Source of the DNA: Candidatus Methanomethylophilaceae archaeon
GTDB lineage: Archaea; Thermoplasmatota; Thermoplasmata; Methanomassiliicoccales; Methanomethylophilaceae
Direction of reading: 5' to 3'
Length of the DNA: 7,593 bases
Assembly: GCA_017455785.1 (NCBI GenBank)
Contig: JAFSYZ010000080.1
Span: 1-7,593 of the forward strand
The stretch's first letter is position 1; each line of letters begins with the position of its first letter. The position numbers and the translations under genes are program-made. Under the pieces are notes generated by a model, which did not search any database, was not told the origin of the DNA, and saw nothing but the letters and a program-made list of their open reading frames with translations. Positions 1 to 5,804 of this stretch are shown here, piece by piece.

Positions 1-250
1 ACAGGATGACTCCGTCAGCATCCCTGATGGCATCGAGTACCGGTGTGAGGTCGTCCTTCGTTATGCACGAGCCGCCGTTCTTTTTACATGCATCGCACCC
101 CTGGCATCCTTTCTTGTTAGTCATGGTGTTGAGGTAGAAGATCTCAACATCGTTGCCGTTCTCCTTGGCAGCGTTCGCTGCGGTGTTGACCAGGAAGTCG
201 GTGTTGGCGTTCTTGCGCGGGCTTGAAACTATTGCGACGATTTTTGACAT
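1..250 (-). CDS. Flavodoxin-fold NADPH-dependent FMN reductase / iron-sulfur flavoprotein-like protein, N-terminal part
   Basis: The frame is open from an ATG at 250 to the window edge, giving 83 residues; the rest of the gene lies outside. The protein starts MSKIVAIVSSPRKNANTDFL: a first beta strand followed by the SPRxxxNT loop, which in this flavodoxin-like family binds the FMN phosphate. Residues 49-62 form a compact cysteine cluster (C49, C52, C55, C62; CX2CX2CX6C), followed by an ITKDDL segment. The Isf family of archaeal iron-sulfur flavoproteins uses CX2CX2CX4-7C to hold a [4Fe-4S] cluster, and many related FMN reductases carry a similar four-Cys loop. The expected role is cytoplasmic electron transfer or reduction of quinones, oxygen species or other small molecules; the real partner cannot be read from sequence. 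The gene is divergent from the nitroreductase at 350. The start is supported by its match to the family N-terminus and by a TATA-like element about 27 nt upstream. No clear Shine-Dalgarno sequence precedes it, so the mRNA is probably leaderless. Confidence 0.85.
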   Translation of the reverse strand, partial: MSKIVAIVSSPRKNANTDFLVNTAANAAKENGNDVEIFYLNTMTNKKGCQGCDACKKNGGSCITKDDLTPVLDAIRDADGVIL

Positions 251-271
251 CGTATATGCATCGACGTAAGC

Positions 272-281
272 GATTAAAAAA
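272..281 (-). promoter_or_regulatory. TATA-like element for the flavoprotein gene
   Basis: On the minus strand this reads TTTTTTAATC. It is the most A/T-rich stretch in the spacer and is centred about 27 nt upstream of the ATG at 250. That is the usual archaeal distance from TATA box to transcription start, so transcription would begin at or next to the start codon. This fits the lack of a ribosome binding site. Inferred from position and composition only. Confidence 0.5.
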
Positions 282-319
282 GGACAAGTTCCACGTATGA
301 TACCGCTCTGGGTAGGAAC

Positions 320-329
320 GATAATATCC
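320..329 (+). promoter_or_regulatory. TATA-like element for the nitroreductase gene
   Basis: GATAATATCC is centred about 25 nt upstream of the ATG at 350. There is no good Shine-Dalgarno sequence between it and the start (the last bases are GACGTGGT). A leaderless or near-leaderless transcript is the simplest reading. Inferred from position and composition. Confidence 0.45.
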
Positions 330-349
330 GAATCGGTCGATGACGTGGT

Positions 350-1006
350 ATGGACATCATTCAGGCCATGGAATCACGTCATTCCGTCAGACAATACAAG
401 GAACAGCCGATACAGGAGGAACTGGTCTCAAGGTTGAACGATGAGATTTCCAAGATTAATGACGAGAGCGGGATGTCTATTCGTCTGGTGCTGGATGAGA
501 ACACAGCATTCAGGAGCATGATGACCCGCATGACCGGTTTCAAAAATGCGGTGAACTACTTTGCGATGATCGGTCCCGACGATGATTCGTTGAATGAGAA
601 GGCAGGCTACTACGGTGAGAGACTTGTATTGCTGGCACAGCAACTGGGACTGAACACCTGCTGGGCCATGCTCTGCGGGAAGAAGGCCTGCAAGAAGGAT
701 ATGGTACCAGGGTTGAGGATGGCCATAGGGATCGCGGTAGGATACGGTGAGACCCAGGGCGTACCGCATAAGGACAAGGCAGTGGAACAGATCGTGGACA
801 TGAAGGATGCCCCGGATTGGTTCATCGAAGGGGTGAGGTGTGCGATGCTCGCACCGACCGGTATGAACAGACAGGGATTCAAAATCGAACGTGACGGCAA
901 CAGGGTCAGGATAACAGGAGGTTCCAGTGCCGTCTCGAGGATAGATCTGGGGATCGTGAAGTATCATTTCGAGCTCGGTGCCGGAGACAGTTTCGAATGG
1001 ATGTGA
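350..1006 (+). CDS. Nitroreductase-family FMN oxidoreductase (TM1586-type)
   Basis: This is a 218-residue cytoplasmic flavoenzyme, the usual size for the family. It begins MDIIQAMESRHSVRQY: the SRxSVRxY block (R10, S12, R14) is the N-terminal FMN-phosphate contact of nitroreductases. A middle block at residues 87-110 (GYYGERLVLLAQQLGLNTCW) is the family's helix and dimer core. The C-terminal part has APTGMNRQGFKI (168-179), like the 'PSA.N.QPW.f' segment, and then RIDLGIVKYHFELGAG (197-212). This last block is typical of the subfamily that folds as two pseudo-repeats in one chain (TM1586-like). Members reduce nitro compounds, quinones or other small acceptors with NAD(P)H; the physiological substrate is not predictable. 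Cys104, 109, 114 and 164 do not form a recognised cluster motif. The gene ends in TGA. It is divergent from another flavoprotein gene, which suggests a shared redox or detoxification role, and mntP follows 41 bases later on the same strand. Confidence 0.88.
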   Translation: MDIIQAMESRHSVRQYKEQPIQEELVSRLNDEISKINDESGMSIRLVLDENTAFRSMMTRMTGFKNAVNYFAMIGPDDDSLNEKAGYYGERLVLLAQQLGLNTCWAMLCGKKACKKDMVPGLRMAIGIAVGYGETQGVPHKDKAVEQIVDMKDAPDWFIEGVRCAMLAPTGMNRQGFKIERDGNRVRITGGSSAVSRIDLGIVKYHFELGAGDSFEWM

Positions 1007-1020
1007 TCCTTCTTTATGAA
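1007..1020 (+). promoter_or_regulatory. T-rich end of the nitroreductase gene and possible mntP TATA element
   Basis: Directly after the TGA comes TCCTTCTTTATGAA. The pyrimidine/T-rich part could help archaeal transcription termination. The TTTATGAA part is centred about 31-33 nt upstream of the mntP ATG and could be its TATA box. A GGTG at 1040-1043, four bases before the ATG, matches the core of the archaeal anti-Shine-Dalgarno and could help initiation. Read-through from the nitroreductase gene is an equally possible source of mntP mRNA. Confidence 0.3.
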
Positions 1021-1047
1021 CAATAACTGAGGATCGGTTGGTGTATC

Positions 1048-1605
1048 ATGGACCCGATATCCCTTGTGCTCATCTCCGTCGGATTGGCGATGGATGCTTT
1101 CTGTGTATCCATATGCAAGGGACTCGCCATGCGCAAGCCTCCCATCAAATCGATGCTAATAATCGGTCTGTGGTTCGGCGGTTTCCAAGGAATCATGCCG
1201 ATCATCGGTTACTATCTTGGGACATCCTTCCATTCACTCATCCAGGATTTCGATCATTGGATAGCATTCTTCCTTCTTCTGCTGATAGGACTGAACATGA
1301 TACGTGAGTCCTTCGACGAGGAGAAGGAGCAGGATGCCGATATCTATCCGACGGAGATGCTGCTCCTGGCGATAGCCACCAGTATAGATGCGCTCGCTAT
1401 CGGCATATCTTTGGCAATGGATTCGGTGGACATAATCTCCGCGGCCATCGTCATTGCCGTGATAACATTCGCTATTTCCGTTTTCGGAGTGAAGGCCGGA
1501 AGTATATTCGGAGATCGTTACAACAAGAAGGCCGAGCTCGCAGGAGGGATCATACTGATACTCATCGGTGTGAAGATCCTCCTGGAGCATCTCGGATATC
1601 TCTGA
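1048..1605 (+). CDS. mntP: Manganese efflux pump MntP
   Basis: This is a 185-residue polytopic membrane protein, close to the usual family length of about 190. MntP proteins export Mn2+ from the cytoplasm and protect against manganese excess. The protein shows the family's two related halves. The first starts with SVGLAMDAF (D16 in membrane helix 1), CKGLAMRKP and GLWFGGFQGIMPIIGYYLG (40-58). The second has LLAIATSIDALAIGIS (D114 in a membrane helix) and ends KAELAGGIILILIGVKILLEHLG (161-183). The two membrane-embedded aspartates, in M-D-A and I-D-A, are the conserved ion-path acids. About six membrane segments are visible: roughly 4-24, 36-58, 70-86, 104-124, 130-150 and 163-183. An acidic loop (EEKEQDAD, 91-98) lies between the halves. 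The start is supported by the family N-terminus MDPISLVL and a GGTG four bases upstream. The gene ends in TGA at 1605, immediately next to the last base of convergent gpmA. Confidence 0.93.
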   Translation: MDPISLVLISVGLAMDAFCVSICKGLAMRKPPIKSMLIIGLWFGGFQGIMPIIGYYLGTSFHSLIQDFDHWIAFFLLLLIGLNMIRESFDEEKEQDADIYPTEMLLLAIATSIDALAIGISLAMDSVDIISAAIVIAVITFAISVFGVKAGSIFGDRYNKKAELAGGIILILIGVKILLEHLGYL

Positions 1606-1618
1606 TTATTTCTTCTTT
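1606..1618 (+). terminator. T-rich putative transcription terminator of mntP, inside the 3' end of gpmA
   Basis: Immediately after the mntP TGA the plus strand reads TTATTTCTTCTTT, 10 T in 13 bases. Archaeal RNA polymerase stops at such T-rich tracts without a hairpin. The same bases, read on the minus strand, are the last codons (Gly-Lys-Lys-Lys-stop) of gpmA, so the tract does double duty. Predicted from composition and position. Confidence 0.45.
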
Positions 1619-2349
1619 CCCTGGTTGGCAACGGAGTTGATTTTGGATGCGATGGCATCCTGGTCCCCCAGGTATTTCTTGCTGATCAGGTTGAGATCAT
1701 CATCGAACTCGTATACGAGCGGGACGCCTGTAGGTATGTTGACATCCACAATGTCCTTGTCGGATATCTTCTCGATGTATTTCACCAGCACACGCAACGA
1801 GTTGCCGTGGGCAACGATCAATACTCTTTTGCCTTTCTTCATCACGGGCACGATCTCATCGAGATAGTACGGGAGCGCACGGTCCAATGTATCTGCGAGA
1901 CATTCCGTCAGCGGGAGGTTCTTCTTGTCAACGTCCCTGTACATTGGATTGAATGCAGGGTTCCTCTCATCCTCGGGATCCAATGCCGGCGGCTGAACGT
2001 CGTAGGATCTCCTCCAGATCTTCACCTGTGCCTCGCCGTACTTCTCGGCAGTCTCTGACTTATTGAATCCCTGGAGTGCACCGTAGTGCCTCTCGTTTAG
2101 CTTCCAGGACTTGATCACAGGCAGCCATTCCATGTCCATGTTCTCGAGTACCAGGTTCAGTGTGTGGATCGCCCTCTTCAGGTACGATGTGTAACAGACA
2201 TCGAAATCGTAACCCTCGTCCTTCAGTATCCTACCGGCCTCGGCGGCCTCTTCCTTTCCCTGTTCGGAGAGGTCGACATCGGTCCAACCGGTGAATAGGT
2301 TCTCCTTGTTCCATGTGCTCTGTCCGTGCCTGATCAGTACCAGCTTCAT
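1606..2349 (-). CDS. gpmA: 2,3-bisphosphoglycerate-dependent phosphoglycerate mutase
   Basis: This 247-residue cytosolic enzyme interconverts 3-phosphoglycerate and 2-phosphoglycerate in glycolysis and gluconeogenesis through a phosphohistidine intermediate. All key parts of the histidine-phosphatase fold are visible: RHGQSTWN with the phosphorylated H8 (R7-H8-G9), [13 protein letters not shown] (19-31), R59 in LKRAIHT, the catalytic-acid segment [11 protein letters not shown] with E86, W112-R113-R114, and the second histidine H181 in VAHGNSLR. The C-terminus (SVANQGKKK) resembles the tail of bacterial dPGM, and the length matches bacterial GpmA (about 250), so the protein is complete. Many archaea instead use the unrelated metal-dependent aPGM/iPGM, so this is probably a gene of bacterial origin in the lineage; dPGM has also been described in Thermoplasma. 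The start ATG is preceded by GGTG with 5-nt spacing. The gene lies 48 bases downstream of the MATE gene on the same strand and may have its own promoter there. It ends in TAA, abutting mntP. Confidence 0.95.
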   Translation of the reverse strand: MKLVLIRHGQSTWNKENLFTGWTDVDLSEQGKEEAAEAGRILKDEGYDFDVCYTSYLKRAIHTLNLVLENMDMEWLPVIKSWKLNERHYGALQGFNKSETAEKYGEAQVKIWRRSYDVQPPALDPEDERNPAFNPMYRDVDKKNLPLTECLADTLDRALPYYLDEIVPVMKKGKRVLIVAHGNSLRVLVKYIEKISDKDIVDVNIPTGVPLVYEFDDDLNLISKKYLGDQDAIASKINSVANQGKKK

Positions 2350-2381
2350 ATCCGCACCGTTCCCTGTATCTGCGTGGGAGC

Positions 2382-2391
2382 GATAAAACCG
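2382..2391 (-). promoter_or_regulatory. Possible TATA element for gpmA in the MATE-gpmA spacer
   Basis: The minus strand reads GGTTTTATCG, centred about 37 nt upstream of the gpmA ATG, which would give a leader of roughly 10-12 nt containing the GGTG ribosome binding site (2358-2355). The TTTT run could also help terminate transcripts from the MATE gene. Weak, composition-based evidence; gpmA could equally be read through from upstream. Confidence 0.3.
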
Positions 2392-2397
2392 TATGGT

Positions 2398-3750
2398 TCA
2401 GGCCGCTATCAGCAGTCTCTTCCTCTTGTACTTCCTGAACTCGTGGATGGCCATCCACATCATGGTGATACCGCCTACGACCTCGATGATGAACAGCTGC
2501 CAATAGATGTCATCCATATTATGGGCGAAGAACAGCAGGACAACCAGTAGGATGTTCCTGAGGAAGGACATGAGCATGGATGCGGTGGCCATACGCAGCG
2601 CCTGCAGCATAGCGGAGCCGATATCTATCGCACCCATGAAGATGAAAGTCAGTGCGTATATCCTCAGTCCGTACGCCATCTCCTCCCTGTATGGTATCAT
2701 GGAATCCGACATGGAGAACGGTAGGATCATGTATTCCGCGAAGATGAGCGTGACAGCAGCCAATATGAACATCACTACCGTTGTGACGATGAACGCGAAC
2801 TTGAATCCCGTTTCCGCCTTCACGTTGTTGTTCTGACCCAATGCCGCGGAACATACAGGGATCATGGCCGAACCCGCTGCCTGCGAGATGACCATCGCTA
2901 AGGACACGTATCTCCACGGTATGTTGTAGAGGGCGATACCAATCATACCTGCTATGGGGACGATGAGCACACGTTGTACCAGCGACAATACACTGATGAG
3001 TGTGGTCTCGGTCATACGTGGGACACCGACGAAGAGGACATCCTTCATCTCGTCCTTCTTTATGTGGAAGTCCTTGAACGTTATGGTGAGGTACATCTTG
3101 TTTGTCGCATACCAGTACAATGCGATCATCGTCGAGATTATGGTGGCGATCGCCGTGGCCCATCCTGCACCGGCCAGTCCCATGTCCAGGCCGTAGATCA
3201 TCAACGGGTCCAGGATCATGTTGATCACGGCTGCGGACATCAGTACGACCATGGACCTCTTCGCCGCACCCTCGGACCTGAGGATACCGGCTATGGCACC
3301 GTTCAGTACGGAGACCACCGTGGTGATGATTATCGGGAACATGTAGTCCCAACACATCATCCTTATCTCCGATACGCCCATCCAATTTATGAGCGGATCC
3401 ATCGTCAGCAGTATTATTGGTGTGATGACAAGGCCGGCGATGACAGAGAGTGCGACCGTCTGTGTTGCCACACTGTCCGCATTCTCTTTTTCATTCTTCC
3501 CCAGGTGTCTGGAGATGGATGTGGATGCACCGACACCGATACCCGTTCCCAATCCCGATATGACCCAATAGATCGGGTATACCGTGGACACCGTCGTTGC
3601 AGCGGCATCACCGAGACCGGAGCACCATGATGTGTCGGCGAACACGTTGATCTGTACCACGAGATACGATATGATCAATGGCAGCATCATGGACCTGATG
3701 GCGACCTTTGGGTCGCCCAACATTATCTCCAGGTCCTTGGTCATATTCAT
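2398..3750 (-). CDS. MATE-family multidrug/metabolite efflux transporter
   Basis: This is a 450-residue integral membrane protein of normal length for the MATE/DinF-like group. These are cation-coupled antiporters (Na+ or H+) that expel drugs and metabolites. It opens with LGDPKVAIRSMMLPLIISYLVVQINVFADTSWCSGLG (residues 11-47), the GDP-K-A-I and membrane-helix-1 signature with an Asp (D39). Next come GLGTGIGVGASTSISRHLGKNE (66-87), ILRSEGAAKRSM (156-167) and the helix block YGLDMGLAGAGWATAIATIIS (186-206). The second half repeats the pattern: GVPRMTETTLISVLSLVQR (242-260), QAAGSAMIPVCSAALGQNN (290-308) and LQALRMATASML (382-393). About 12 membrane segments are expected. The C-terminus is basic (RKYKRKR). 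The substrate cannot be deduced. The start lies 17 bases after the helicase stop, with only a weak GATGAT-like ribosome site, so the gene is probably co-transcribed with the helicase. An in-frame ATG two codons later (M3) is an alternative start. It ends in TGA. Confidence 0.9.
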   Translation of the reverse strand: MNMTKDLEIMLGDPKVAIRSMMLPLIISYLVVQINVFADTSWCSGLGDAAATTVSTVYPIYWVISGLGTGIGVGASTSISRHLGKNEKENADSVATQTVALSVIAGLVITPIILLTMDPLINWMGVSEIRMMCWDYMFPIIITTVVSVLNGAIAGILRSEGAAKRSMVVLMSAAVINMILDPLMIYGLDMGLAGAGWATAIATIISTMIALYWYATNKMYLTITFKDFHIKKDEMKDVLFVGVPRMTETTLISVLSLVQRVLIVPIAGMIGIALYNIPWRYVSLAMVISQAAGSAMIPVCSAALGQNNNVKAETGFKFAFIVTTVVMFILAAVTLIFAEYMILPFSMSDSMIPYREEMAYGLRIYALTFIFMGAIDIGSAMLQALRMATASMLMSFLRNILLVVLLFFAHNMDDIYWQLFIIEVVGGITMMWMAIHEFRKYKRKRLLIAA

Positions 3751-3767
3751 GGTATCATCTTGGGGGA

Positions 3768-4232
3768 TCAGTACTGTCTTCTCTTCTTCTGGAACTGACG
3801 GCGAGGACGGTCGTTGTTATCGTCCCTGCGTCCGTCACGGTCGTTGTATGAACGGCCTTTGTAACCTCTGTCGTTATGATCGTAATCGTTCCTGCGGCCT
3901 TCCTTCCTGTAGGATGGGCCATCGCGGTCATTGCTGTGTGACCTGTACGGGCGATCCCTGTTCCTGGGGCCCTCCCTCAGTTCCCTGCCCTCATCCTTTC
4001 TGTCAGATCTGTAGGAGTCCCTACGGTCTTTGTTGCGGTACTGTTCCTTCCCTCTGTTGCTGGAATCGGTACGTCCTCTTTCGCGACCTTTGAATGACTT
4101 ATTGTCATGACGTCCCTCATCGTTCCTGCGGTATCCGTCACTTCTTCTGTACGAGGACTTGTTGCGGTATTGTCTGTTCGTCCTGTCGAAGTTACCGCCG
4201 GATTCGCTCCTGTTGTCCCTCCTCTCTTTCTC
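3768..4232 (-). repeat. Low-complexity, internally repeated coding segment (helicase C-terminal tail)
   Basis: This segment encodes the last 154 residues of the helicase. About 40 are Arg (26%), 21 are Asp and 11 are Tyr, with much Asn, Ser, Gly and Lys, few hydrophobic residues and no predicted fold. Short units recur: QYRNK twice (527-531 and 570-574), RRND twice (541-544 and 619-622), NDRDG twice (607-611 and 636-640), and many SYR/SYN/GY pieces. The repeats are also visible in the DNA: a shared 13-base segment at 3885-3897 and 4119-4131, and an 11-base one at 4030-4040 and 4159-4169. Classic RGG triplets are absent. Such tails in other DEAD-box proteins bind RNA nonspecifically and can drive condensate formation; that role here is inferred. 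Confidence 0.75.
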
Positions 4233-5750
4233 GGAGGATTCTATGGCCTTCCTGACAGTCTCCTCGTCGGGTTCCTCGAGCGTGTCCGTGATCGGTTCCT
4301 CGACCTCGGACACCTTCCACATCTTCACCGATTTACCGTTGACGGAGCATCTGGAGAGTCCGCTCTCGGTCTTTGAGAAGTATTTCTTCTCTACCTCCAA
4401 CGTACTCGTCTTGTCGCCGACGTAGATGTTGCCTATGGACTTCTTGGGTACGGTGGTATGCTCCTTGATCAATTGTGATATGGTGGCCTTGCCCTGGCCG
4501 TCGGCCTTACCGATGTTGATCTCCGCTACGATGTACACCTTGTCCTTCACGGGTACATCGTTCTTCCTGGAGTTCTTCTTGGCCATCACCGGGCGTGAAA
4601 GTTCCTTTATCCCTCTGAACACGGCATCCATATCATCCTTGGATGGCCTTTCGATCTCTTGCAGGTCGGACAGTGTTAGGTTCTCTATCTCCTTCAGCAG
4701 TTTCCTGTCCTCCCTCATCACGAATGACAAAGCCAATCCGGTGTTCCCTGCACGTCCCGTCCTACCTATGCGGTGGACGTACGTCTCTGCCTCAGGGGGC
4801 ATGTCGAAGTTGATGATACGGTCTACACCCTCTATGTCCAATCCCCTTGCCGCGAGGTCGGATGCTATAAGCACTTCTATCTCGCCGCTCTTGAACTTCC
4901 TGAGGGTCTCCTCCCTCCTGTTCTGGGAGTACTCGCCGTGTATGCCCGCTAACTTGAATGACATCTTCAGTTTCCTGACGACCTTGTCCACGCGGTATTT
5001 GGTGAAACAGAACACAAGCGTCTTCATCGGATCCTTGGCCAGGATGTAGCGGAGCATGTCCATCTTCTCGTCTTTCTCCACCATCATGTACCTCTGGTCG
5101 ATGGCATCCAGGACGAGTTCGTCCTTGGACACGCAGATTTCCTTGGGATCGTCGAGGTGTCTCATCGCTAGTTTCTTGATATCATTGGACATGGTGGCCG
5201 AGAACAGCATGGTCTGCCTTCCCTCTGTGGGGATTCTCTCGAGGATGAACTCCATGTCCTTCCTGGATCCCATGTCCAGCATGCGGTCCGCTTCGTCCAG
5301 CACCACTATGGACACATCATCTAGCAGGCGTTCGTCATCCTTCAGATGGTCGCAGAGTCTTCCCGGTGTCGCAATGATGATGTCGACACCCTTGTCCATG
5401 GCCTGCGTCTGTTTGAGCATGCTGACGCCTCCGTAGACGGGCACGTTCCTGTGACCGGAGTATTCCGACAGCCTCTTCAGCTCCTCGGACACCTGGAGCG
5501 CCAGTTCCCTTGTTGGAACTAAAACCAATGCCTGCGGCCATGCGTTCTTCGCCTCTATGGATGAGAGTATGATCGAACCGTATGTGCCCGTCTTCCCTGT
5601 TCCCGTCTGTGCCTGCGCAAGGAGGTCACGGCCCTCTATGCCGTACGGTACGGCCTCTGTCTGGATGGGTGTGGGTTCCTCCCATCCGATGTCCTCTATC
5701 GCTTTGACGACATCTTCTGATATGCCCAGTTGTGAGAAATGTGATTTCAT
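3768..5750 (-). CDS. DEAD-box ATP-dependent RNA helicase with DbpA-like RNA-binding domain and Arg-rich disordered tail
   Basis: This 660-residue cytoplasmic enzyme unwinds or remodels RNA duplexes using ATP. All helicase motifs are present: Q motif PTPIQ (Q30), Walker A AQTGTGKT (47-54), PTRELA (79-84), GG (107-108), TPGR (128-131), DEAD (152-155), SAT (184-186), TLVFCFTK (244-251), ASDLAARGLDI (296-306) and HRIGRTGRAG (326-335). After a basic linker, residues about 402-480 (KDKVYIVAEIN to VKMWKVSE, with SIGNIYVGDKTSTLEV inside) resemble the DbpA-type RNA-binding domain, which in bacterial DbpA recognises 23S rRNA; a ribosome-assembly or cold-adaptation role is therefore plausible. An acidic stretch follows, and then about 150 residues of low-complexity Arg/Asp/Asn/Ser/Tyr sequence. 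I chose the ATG at 5750. A GTG at 5774 would add eight residues, but it lies only about 8 nt from the centre of the TATA box and would probably not be in the transcript. The gene is followed after 17 bases by the MATE gene. Confidence 0.93.
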   Translation of the reverse strand: MKSHFSQLGISEDVVKAIEDIGWEEPTPIQTEAVPYGIEGRDLLAQAQTGTGKTGTYGSIILSSIEAKNAWPQALVLVPTRELALQVSEELKRLSEYSGHRNVPVYGGVSMLKQTQAMDKGVDIIIATPGRLCDHLKDDERLLDDVSIVVLDEADRMLDMGSRKDMEFILERIPTEGRQTMLFSATMSNDIKKLAMRHLDDPKEICVSKDELVLDAIDQRYMMVEKDEKMDMLRYILAKDPMKTLVFCFTKYRVDKVVRKLKMSFKLAGIHGEYSQNRREETLRKFKSGEIEVLIASDLAARGLDIEGVDRIINFDMPPEAETYVHRIGRTGRAGNTGLALSFVMREDRKLLKEIENLTLSDLQEIERPSKDDMDAVFRGIKELSRPVMAKKNSRKNDVPVKDKVYIVAEINIGKADGQGKATISQLIKEHTTVPKKSIGNIYVGDKTSTLEVEKKYFSKTESGLSRCSVNGKSVKMWKVSEVEEPITDTLEEPDEETVRKAIESSEKERRDNRSESGGNFDRTNRQYRNKSSYRRSDGYRRNDEGRHDNKSFKGRERGRTDSSNRGKEQYRNKDRRDSYRSDRKDEGRELREGPRNRDRPYRSHSNDRDGPSYRKEGRRNDYDHNDRGYKGRSYNDRDGRRDDNNDRPRRQFQKKRRQY

Positions 5751-5774
5751 GTGGATGCGAGACGCTCCATCCAC
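5751..5774. promoter_or_regulatory. Inverted repeat between TATA box and start codon of the helicase gene
   Basis: The plus strand has GTGGATG (5751-5757) and its exact reverse complement CATCCAC (5768-5774). Inside them a second pair, GAG (5759-5761) and CTC (5765-5767), extends the symmetry around a 3-base centre, leaving one unpaired base at 5758. This gives 10 paired positions in 24 bases, directly abutting the helicase ATG (5750) and lying downstream of the TATA box. It could be an operator for a dimeric regulator, blocking initiation. If a longer transcript exists, it could be an RNA hairpin that touches the start codon. Confidence 0.5.
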
Positions 5775-5775
5775 G

Positions 5776-5788
5776 TGTAATATATAAG
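5776..5788 (-). promoter_or_regulatory. Strong TATA box for the helicase (-MATE) transcription unit
   Basis: The minus strand reads CTTATATATTACA, the best TATA-like sequence in the window. It is centred near 5782, about 32 nt upstream of the ATG at 5750. With the usual archaeal spacing, transcription would start near 5755-5758, giving a leader of only about 5-8 nt. That explains the lack of a Shine-Dalgarno sequence and favours the ATG at 5750 over the upstream GTG at 5774. The box lies in the 54-base gap after the copA stop codon. Confidence 0.65.
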
Positions 5789-5804
5789 GGTATTCAGAAG
5801 GACG

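Larger units (their letters stand above)
259..342. promoter_or_regulatory. Symmetrical candidate operator elements in the divergent spacer
   Basis: The 99-base spacer between the two flavoenzyme genes holds GTCGATG twice in inverted orientation: minus strand at 265-259 and plus strand at 336-342. Each copy reads in the direction of its own gene and ends 8 or 7 nt before that gene's ATG, so it falls between the TATA-like element and the predicted transcription start. A short palindrome, GTATGATAC (295-303), lies at the middle of the spacer. This layout would suit a shared dimeric regulator. The repeats are short, and a chance match of one 7-mer in this span is not negligible. Confidence 0.3.

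Noticed and set aside
659..843. Cys104, Cys109, Cys114 and Cys164 of the nitroreductase as an iron-sulfur site
   Set aside because: The C-x4-C-x4-C spacing is not a known cluster motif and the family binds only FMN.
428..967. 179-residue minus-strand open frame inside the nitroreductase gene
   Set aside because: It is the shadow of a well-supported plus-strand gene and has no motif or promoter of its own.
2519..3385. 288-residue minus-strand open frame overlapping the MATE gene in another frame
   Set aside because: It is His/Asp/Arg-rich with no hydrophobic pattern or family motif. The in-frame MATE reading is clearly conserved and complete.
4426..5049. 207-residue plus-strand open frame opposite the helicase
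   Set aside because: It is a Ser/Leu-rich reverse reading of the conserved helicase core. The minus-strand frame has every DEAD-box motif.
5772..5777. CACGTG palindrome just downstream of the helicase TATA box
   Set aside because: A single 6-base palindrome is common by chance. It partly overlaps the stronger 24-base inverted repeat, which is the more useful description.
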